Assembly (NCBI GenBank): GCA_036266975.1
Contig: DATAWZ010000248.1
Location: forward strand, 1 to 11,592
From: DATAWZ01 sp036266975
GTDB taxonomy: Bacteria; Actinomycetota; Thermoleophilia; Solirubrobacterales; Solirubrobacteraceae
Direction: 5' to 3'
DNA: 11,592 nucleotides
A program made the position numbers and the translations under genes. Under the pieces are notes generated by a model. It searched no databases. It saw nothing but the letters and a program-made list of their open reading frames with translations, and was not told the origin of the DNA. Positions 7,623 through 11,592 of the stretch are shown piece after piece (position 1 is the first letter of the stretch; the number at the start of each line of letters is the position of its first letter).

Positions 7623-8927
7623 CTATGCGGGAACGGGCTCCGTGGCCACGCGCTCGATGTTCGCGCCGAGCTCGCGCAGGCGCTCGTCGATGCGCTCGTA
7701 GCCGCGATCGATCTGGCGGATGTTGCCGATCTCGCTGCGCCCCTCGGCGCACAGCGCGGCGATCAGCATCGCCATCCCCGCCCGGATATCCGGGGACTCC
7801 AGGCGCTCGCCGCGCAGGCGGCGCGGCCCGTCGACGATCACGCGGTGGGGATCGCAGATCGTGATGTCGGCGCCCATCGCGATCAGCTTGTCGGTGAATA
7901 TCAGGCGGTTCTCGAACATCCATTCGTGGACGAGCACCGAGCCTTGGGTCTGGGTGGCCAGCGCCACGACGATCGAGGTCAGGTCGGCCGGGAATGCGGG
8001 CCAGGGCCCATCCTGGATCTTGCGCTTGTGCTCGCCCTCGTCGGCGTGCACCGTGAGCTCCTGGCCCCCGGGGACAAGCACGTCGTCGCCCTCCAGCTCG
8101 GTGCGCAGGCCGAGGTGGCTGAAGACCAGGCGGATCATGCGCAGGTCGCCGGGGACGGTCCCGCAGACCCGCAAGGAGCCGCCGGTGACGCCGGCGAGGG
8201 CGATGAACGAGCCGATCTCGATGTGGTCGGGCGCGATCCGGTGCTCGCAGCCGCGCAGCTGCTCGGCCCCGTTGACCGTGATCAGGTTCGAGCCGATCCC
8301 CTGGATGTCCGCGCCCATCTTGACCAGCATGCGCGCGAGGTCCTGGACGTGGGGCTCGCAGGCGGCGTTGCCGATGATCGTCACCCCGGGTGTCAGCGCC
8401 GCGGCCATCAGCGCGTTCTCGGTGGCCATCACCGAGGGCTCGTCCATGAAGACGTCGCTCGCGTGCAGGCCGCCCGGCGCGTGCAGGGCGATCTCCTGGG
8501 TGGTGGAGGCGAGAACGTCCGCCCCCATCGCCCGGAAGGCGTCCAGATGGGGGTCCAGCCGGCGCCGGCCGATCACGTCTCCCCCGGGCGGCGGCATCTC
8601 GGCATGGCCGAAGCGTGCGAGCAGCGGGCCTGCGAGCAGGAACGAGGCGCGGATCAGCTCGGCCAGGTCCCGGTCCACGCGGGTCTCCCGCACATCGGCG
8701 GCGCACAGGCTGACCTCGTGCGGCCCGCGCCACTGCACGCGCACGCCGATCGCGTGCAGGATGCTGAGCATCGCGTCCACGTCGCGGATCCGCGGCACGT
8801 TGGAGACCAGCACCTCGTCGGCGGTGAGCACCGACGCGGCCAGGATTGGTAGCGCTGCGTTCTTGTTTCCGGCGGGAACCACAGTGCCGGACAGCGGAAC
8901 GCCGCCCTCGATGACGAACTTCTCCAT
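7623..8927 (-). CDS. murA: UDP-N-acetylglucosamine 1-carboxyvinyltransferase MurA (Asp117 form)
   Basis: Transfers enolpyruvate from PEP to UDP-GlcNAc, the first committed step of peptidoglycan synthesis in the cytoplasm. It has 434 aa from the chosen start, with the two-domain inside-out barrel fold. Active-site residues seen are Lys22-Asn23 (AGNKNAALP), Arg93 (LIRAS) and Asp315 (FPADLTS). The position of the usual fosfomycin-reactive Cys is Asp117 in PPPGGDVIG, as known in Mycobacterium tuberculosis, so intrinsic fosfomycin insensitivity is expected. The frame could start 22 codons earlier (ATG at 8993), but that extension is Arg-rich and does not match family N-termini. MEKFVIEGG at 8927 does, although no Shine-Dalgarno precedes it. 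The gene ends 111 bp before hisZ. Confidence 0.95.
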   Translation of the reverse strand: MEKFVIEGGVPLSGTVVPAGNKNAALPILAASVLTADEVLVSNVPRIRDVDAMLSILHAIGVRVQWRGPHEVSLCAADVRETRVDRDLAELIRASFLLAGPLLARFGHAEMPPPGGDVIGRRRLDPHLDAFRAMGADVLASTTQEIALHAPGGLHASDVFMDEPSVMATENALMAAALTPGVTIIGNAACEPHVQDLARMLVKMGADIQGIGSNLITVNGAEQLRGCEHRIAPDHIEIGSFIALAGVTGGSLRVCGTVPGDLRMIRLVFSHLGLRTELEGDDVLVPGGQELTVHADEGEHKRKIQDGPWPAFPADLTSIVVALATQTQGSVLVHEWMFENRLIFTDKLIAMGADITICDPHRVIVDGPRRLRGERLESPDIRAGMAMLIAALCAEGRSEIGNIRQIDRGYERIDERLRELGANIERVATEPVPA

Positions 8928-8979
8928 GAGCGGTCTGCGGCGACCGGCCAGCCGAGTGACGGAAATGCGCCGCGCCGGA

Positions 8980-8985
8980 AGGGTA
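8980..8985 (-). promoter_or_regulatory. Possible -10 element of murA
   Basis: TACCCT (within TTACCCT) on the minus strand would start a transcript near 8973 with a leader of about 46 nt before the preferred murA ATG. No matching -35 is seen. If it is the main promoter, the ATG at 8993 is excluded as a start. Confidence 0.3.
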
Positions 8986-9080
8986 ACAGCCATGCCTGTC
9001 GTGATCTTCGCTCATCGACCGGCGGCTCCTGCCCGCGCGGACGCCCGTCGGAGCCGGGCGAGCGGCCGCAATTGCGAATA

Positions 9081-9100
9081 CGAACATGCGTTCGATCGTA
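9081..9100 (-). promoter_or_regulatory. LexA/SOS box fused to a -10 element, upstream of murA
   Basis: CGAACATGCGTTCG (9081-9094) matches the actinobacterial/Bacillus SOS consensus CGAACRNNYGTTCG at every defined position. On the minus strand TACGAT (9100-9095) directly precedes it, so bound LexA would cover the -10 downstream edge and the start site. The predicted start is near 9087, about 160 nt before the murA ATG. The 20-base module matches the one at 10412-10431 in 17 positions. It could also influence the divergent gene at 9153. Confidence 0.7.
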
Positions 9101-9138
9101 AGCGGAGCGTCGGACGGAGGCGCGCGCCCGGCGGCCGC

Positions 9139-9144
9139 TAGGAT
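9139..9144 (+). promoter_or_regulatory. Predicted -10 element of the dehydrogenase gene
   Basis: TAGGAT ends 8 nt before the GTG at 9153, the same geometry as at hisZ. No Shine-Dalgarno precedes the GTG, so a leaderless message is likely. The SOS box lies 45 bp further upstream. Confidence 0.5.
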
Positions 9145-9152
9145 CCGGGGCC

Positions 9153-10259
9153 GTGCCCGACCCGGTGAAGATCGTCGTCCTCGAAGGGGACGAGACCGGC
9201 CAGGAGCTTCTGGAGCAGTCACTGCGGGTGCTGGATCCGGCGCTGCTCGAGCTGCCGCTCGAGCTCGTGCGCTACGACCTCTCGCTCGAGAATCGGCGGC
9301 GTACCGACAACGGCGTCGTCCACGAAGCCGCGGTGGCGATGCGTGGAGCAGGCTTCGGCGTGAAGGCCGCGACGATCACCCCCGAAGGGGCCGACGACGT
9401 CGGCTCGCCCAACCGGCTCCTGCGCGAGGAGGTCGACGGCCGAGTGATTATCCGCATCGGCCGGCGCATCCCGGGCGTACCGCCGCTCGCGGGGATCCAT
9501 TTTCCGATCGCGGTGGTGCGGATGGCCGTCGGAGACGCCTACGGCGCCCAGCAGTGGCGCGAGGGCGAGCCGGGCAGCGACGATGAGGTCGCGCTGCGCA
9601 CCGAGCGGATCACCCGCGGGGTCTGTCGAGGGGTAGCGGAATACGCGTTCAGGACGGCGGCGCGGGTCGACGGGCGGGTCTACGGTGGCCCGAAGTGGAC
9701 GGTCTCCCCCGTGTACGAGGGGATGCTCAAGGAGGAGATGGACGCCGCGGCGGCCAGGCATCCTGACGTGCCCTACCAGCCGGTCCTCATCGACGCCACC
9801 TACGCCGGGCTCCTGTCCGGCGCCGCCGACGCGCCCCTGGTCATTCCCGCGCTGAACCGCGACGGAGACTGCCTGTCGGACCTGGTGATGCCGATGTTCG
9901 GGTCGATCGCCGGCGCCGAATCGGTGCTGCTCTCCTTCGACGCCGGCTACCGCACAGAGGTGGCGATGACCGAGGCGCCCCACGGGACCGCGCCGGCGCT
10001 GCAGGGCAAGGACGTGGCCAATCCCGTGGCGATGATCCTCGCCTGCGCGGCCATGCTCGCCTACGTCGGCGACTCGAGGCTCCCCGCCGCGGCGAGCGCC
10101 TCGCGCGCGATCTACGAGGCGGTCATGGAGGCGAGCGCGGCCGGCGTACGCACGCCCGACCTCGGCGGCCACGCCGGAACGACGGCGGTCACCGACGACG
10201 TGATCGAGCGGGTTCGCAGCAAGCTCGATGCCTGGGCTGCGCTCGGGCAGCGCGCCTGA
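9153..10259 (+). CDS. Compact isocitrate dehydrogenase-like enzyme (isocitrate/isopropylmalate dehydrogenase family)
   Basis: A metal-dependent beta-decarboxylating dehydrogenase of 368 aa, shorter than typical NADP isocitrate dehydrogenases (about 400-415). By eye it resembles the eukaryote-like type II group: LEGDETGQELL (10-20), YDLSLENRRRTDNGVV (41-56), GVKAATITPE (69-78) and EAPHGTAPALQGKDVANP (274-291). Counterparts of human IDH1 residues appear conserved: Ser85, Arg91, Arg101 (one residue shifted), Arg123, Tyr130, Lys181, and metal ligands Asp214, Asp239 and Asp243. The C-terminal VRTPDLGGHAGTTAVTDDVI instead looks like NAD-type family members. Isocitrate is therefore the best substrate guess, but cofactor and exact substrate are open. 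The GTG start at 9153 is the only sensible one. The gene is divergent from murA and ends in a terminator. Confidence 0.85.
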   Translation: MPDPVKIVVLEGDETGQELLEQSLRVLDPALLELPLELVRYDLSLENRRRTDNGVVHEAAVAMRGAGFGVKAATITPEGADDVGSPNRLLREEVDGRVIIRIGRRIPGVPPLAGIHFPIAVVRMAVGDAYGAQQWREGEPGSDDEVALRTERITRGVCRGVAEYAFRTAARVDGRVYGGPKWTVSPVYEGMLKEEMDAAAARHPDVPYQPVLIDATYAGLLSGAADAPLVIPALNRDGDCLSDLVMPMFGSIAGAESVLLSFDAGYRTEVAMTEAPHGTAPALQGKDVANPVAMILACAAMLAYVGDSRLPAAASASRAIYEAVMEASAAGVRTPDLGGHAGTTAVTDDVIERVRSKLDAWAALGQRA

Positions 10260-10261
10260 CC

Positions 10262-10311
10262 GCCCGAGGAGCCTCCTCCGGGCCCCCTCGTGGGCGCCCG
10301 GACGCAATTTT
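10262..10311 (+). terminator. Terminator after the dehydrogenase gene, with two alternative hairpins
   Basis: Hairpin A is GCCCGAGGA (10262-10270) with TCCTCCGGGC (10274-10283), with one bulged C. Hairpin B is TCCGGGCCCCC (10277-10287) with the segment 10292-10302, an 11-position stem with one C-C mismatch and a TCGT loop, followed by CGCAATTTT (10303-10311). A and B share 10277-10283 and cannot form together. B with its short T-run looks like the intrinsic terminator. The stop codon is 2 nt upstream of hairpin A. Confidence 0.6.
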
Positions 10312-10411
10312 ACTTGCAGCCTGAGCAGCTAGATGTCGCCTATCCATGCGCTTTCGGCAGCCATGACCGTGCATCTCCGGCGCGCGCGCGCATTCCGTCC
10401 GACCCCGAACG

Positions 10412-10431
10412 TACAGTCGAACGCATGTTCT
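10412..10431 (+). promoter_or_regulatory. LexA/SOS box fused to a -10 element and start codon of the small gene
   Basis: TACAGT (10412-10417, -10 type) is followed at once by CGAACGCATGTTCT (10418-10431), an SOS box with one mismatch in the outermost base. The ATG at 10425-10427 lies inside the box, 7 nt after the -10, so promoter, operator and leaderless start codon are superimposed. LexA bound here would block initiation directly. No clear -35 is visible. A short alternating CG run lies just upstream (about 10379-10391). Confidence 0.7.
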
Positions 10432-10718
10432 ATTCAGATACCCCATCCCGCCCCGCGAGCCGGCTGGGCGATCAGCTGCGATCGGTCGCCGGACTCCTGC
10501 ACGACTTCCTGACCCTGGCCGACGACTACGACGTCGACTGGGGTCTCGAAGAGGACCCCGACATCTTCCCCTACGAGCATCCGCACCGGCGCATGCTGCG
10601 CCCGTCGCCGCATCGGCGTCGTGCCGGCCAGGCGCCGCCGGCGCCGCAGCGCTGCCTCGCCTCGCCGCGGGAGCGGATCTACCGGCCGGCGCAGCGGGAC
10701 CGCGGGGCCGCCGCCTGA
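10425..10718 (+). CDS. Predicted SOS-controlled small protein, function unknown
   Basis: A 97-aa protein that I do not recognise. No signal peptide, membrane helix or Cys motif is seen. After a Pro/Ser start there is a likely amphipathic helix (GDQLRSVAGLLHDFLTLA, 15-32), then a strongly acidic stretch DDYDVDWGLEEDPDIF (33-48), then a basic Arg/Pro-rich half (HRRMLRPSPHRRRAGQ and RERIYRPAQRDR). Third codon positions become strongly G/C from about codon 9, which supports real coding. The ATG sits 7 nt after a -10 hexamer and inside a LexA-type box, so a leaderless, damage-inducible message is inferred. It is convergent to the rRNA operon and separated from the dehydrogenase gene by a terminator. 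Its charge split is unusual, and a role in the DNA damage response is suggested only by the promoter. Confidence 0.65.
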   Translation: MFYSDTPSRPASRLGDQLRSVAGLLHDFLTLADDYDVDWGLEEDPDIFPYEHPHRRMLRPSPHRRRAGQAPPAPQRCLASPRERIYRPAQRDRGAAA

Positions 10719-11076
10719 ACGGCCTCGCCGCGGGATGTACCGCCCCCGCGCCCCGCGCGGTGGGCGGAGGATTGCGGGCGGCTGGATCGGACGGGCAGGG
10801 GCGGGTGTCCCAGCTCCAATGTCGGGCTCGCAGGACGGGGGTGCGTTCTCGGGCGGCCGTAGAACGCTTGCCCGTGCCAGCGGCCGCACAGCCCGACTCG
10901 GCATACGCAGGGCCTCCCCGGCCCTGCAGCGCCCCGGCCACGCAGCGTGCCCCCGCCGGGAGCGCCAACCTGCTCGTGGGCGGCCCCTGGGAGTGCTCGC
11001 GACGCTCCGCTCTCAGGCCGGCCCCGTGTGGTCGCCCCTCATAGCGGGCCAGAACGACGCGGGCCAGAACGACGGC
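10719..11076. other. Intergenic stretch between the small gene and the rRNA operon end
   Basis: I see no convincing gene. Open frames exist on both strands, but they are Arg/Pro/Gly-rich by-products of the GC content with no family features. No tRNA T-loop motif is present. Structures seen are a hairpin GCGTTCT/AGAACGC (10843-10849 with 10861-10867) and a perfect 8-bp hairpin GCAGGGCC/GGCCCTGC (10907-10914 with 10920-10927). A 15-bp tandem duplication ends the stretch. Confidence 0.6.
11044..11073. repeat. 15-bp tandem duplication
   Basis: GCGGGCCAGAACGAC occurs twice head to tail without any mismatch (11044-11058 and 11059-11073). It lies just beyond the rRNA operon palindrome on its downstream side. 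Confidence 0.85.
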
Positions 11077-11102
11077 AGCCGCCCCCCTCGAGGGGGGCGG
11101 CT
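11077..11102 (-). terminator. Perfect palindrome downstream of 5S rRNA, likely rRNA operon terminator
   Basis: AGCCGCCCCCC (11077-11087) pairs fully with GGGGGGCGGCT (11092-11102) around a TCGA loop: 11 G/C-rich pairs starting 14 nt after the 5S 3' end. No U-run follows on either strand. Its symmetry would let it stop traffic from both the rRNA operon and the convergent small gene. Confidence 0.65.
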
Positions 11103-11116
11103 CCGTGTCATCCAAA

Positions 11117-11232
11117 ACCGGCGGCGTCCTACTCTCCCGGGCTCTTGCGAGCCAAGTACCATCGGCGCTGAGGGGCTTAACTGCTCTGTTCGGAATGGAA
11201 AGAGGTGTTTCCCCCTCGCCAAAGCCACCGGA
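11117..11232 (-). rRNA. rrf: 5S ribosomal RNA
   Basis: Read on the minus strand, the sequence carries the conserved 5S core CCATTCCGAACAGAGCAG, then TTAAGCCCCTCAGCGCCGAT, GGTACTTGGC, and the 3' part GGGAGAGTAGGACGCCGCCGG. Helix I closes between CCGGTGGC (11231-11224) and GCCGCCGG (11125-11118), eight pairs including one G-U, giving about 115 nt. The ends are placed from this helix and may be off by a few bases. It lies about 90 nt after the 23S 3' end, the usual 23S-5S order. Confidence 0.95.
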
Positions 11233-11319
11233 AACCGGTGAGAGACCGTCCGCGCCCCGAAGGGTGCGTTCGCGGCCCCTGGCAACTGCACAGCCGCCAC
11301 AAGGGAATCAAAAAACCGT
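11226..11319 (-). other. 23S-5S spacer with a hairpin that competes with 5S helix I
   Basis: The spacer of about 87 nt (11233-11319) contains no tRNA. On the minus strand CACCGG (11240-11235) and CCGGTG (11231-11226) form a 6-bp hairpin across a TTT loop. The second arm is also the 5' strand of 5S helix I, so precursor and mature folds exclude each other. A T6 run lies on the minus strand just after the 23S 3' end (about 11315-11310). Confidence 0.6.

Positions 11320-11592
<273 letters not shown>

Noticed and set aside
6561..8852. 763-codon plus-strand open frame opposite hisZ and murA
   Set aside because: A by-product of GC-rich codons on the opposite strand. No recognisable domain, and it spans two real genes and a hairpin cluster.
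8928..8993. Upstream murA start adding 22 residues (MAVTLPARRIS...)
   Set aside because: The extension is Arg-rich and not typical of MurA, with no Shine-Dalgarno or -10 at a leaderless distance. The 8927 start gives the family N-terminus, though it too lacks a Shine-Dalgarno.
7015..9087. Minus-strand frame opened by the ATG inside the 9081-9094 SOS box (MFVFAIAAARP...)
   Set aside because: It has the leaderless geometry, but it runs out of frame through all of murA and into hisZ, with low-complexity Arg-rich sequence. A real protein is very unlikely, so only the promoter is kept.
10189..11115. Minus-strand open frames downstream of the 5S gene and opposite the orphan gene
   Set aside because: Arg/Pro/Ala-rich, no family features, and they would pass through the orphan gene and the dehydrogenase terminator.
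11233..11319. tRNA gene in the 23S-5S spacer
   Set aside because: No T-loop motif or cloverleaf found on either strand, and the spacer is barely long enough.

Overview
This is a very GC-rich chromosomal window whose gene content and signals fit a high-GC actinobacterium. A deep lineage such as Thermoleophilia/Solirubrobacterales is my best guess. Supporting points are strong G/C at third codon positions, a MurA with Asp in place of the catalytic Cys, actinobacterial-type SOS boxes, several genes that look leaderless (a TANNNT -10 hexamer 6-8 nt before the start codon), and a short HisG paired with HisZ. The class assignment is inference. Most of the window is read on the minus strand, so biological order runs from high to low coordinates.

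Right end (about 11117-11592, minus): the 3' end of a 23S rRNA gene, a spacer, a 5S rRNA gene and a perfect GC-rich palindrome that probably ends the rRNA operon. A stretch of about 400 bp without a convincing gene follows (10719-11116). Convergent to it, on the plus strand, are a compact isocitrate dehydrogenase-like enzyme (9153-10259) with its terminator, and a 97-aa orphan gene (10425-10718). The start codon of the orphan gene lies inside a LexA/SOS box that directly follows a -10 element.

Middle (3309-8927, minus): murA, then a 111-bp gap filled with three GC-rich hairpins, then hisZ-hisG-hisD-hisB-hisH-hisA. All five his junctions overlap (4, 14, 17, 4 and 4 bp), which implies one translationally coupled operon. 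HisG (short form) and HisZ make the first enzyme of histidine synthesis. HisD does the last two steps. HisA, HisH/HisF and HisB act in between. hisC, hisI and hisE are not in the window.

Left end (1-2624): the usual hisA-hisF adjacency is broken by a small divergent cassette. It holds a MerR-family regulator with a Cys-rich tail (minus) and a 113-aa protein with a vicinal Cys pair (plus). Between them is a SoxR/MerR-like dyad. Beyond it, hisF has its own apparent leaderless promoter and is followed 7 bp later by a tRNA nucleotidyltransferase gene that runs off the window.

The most unusual signal is a pair of near-identical SOS-box/-10 modules (17 of 20 bases match). One fires away from the dehydrogenase gene towards murA and the other drives the orphan small gene. 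Both have an ATG at the same place inside the LexA box.
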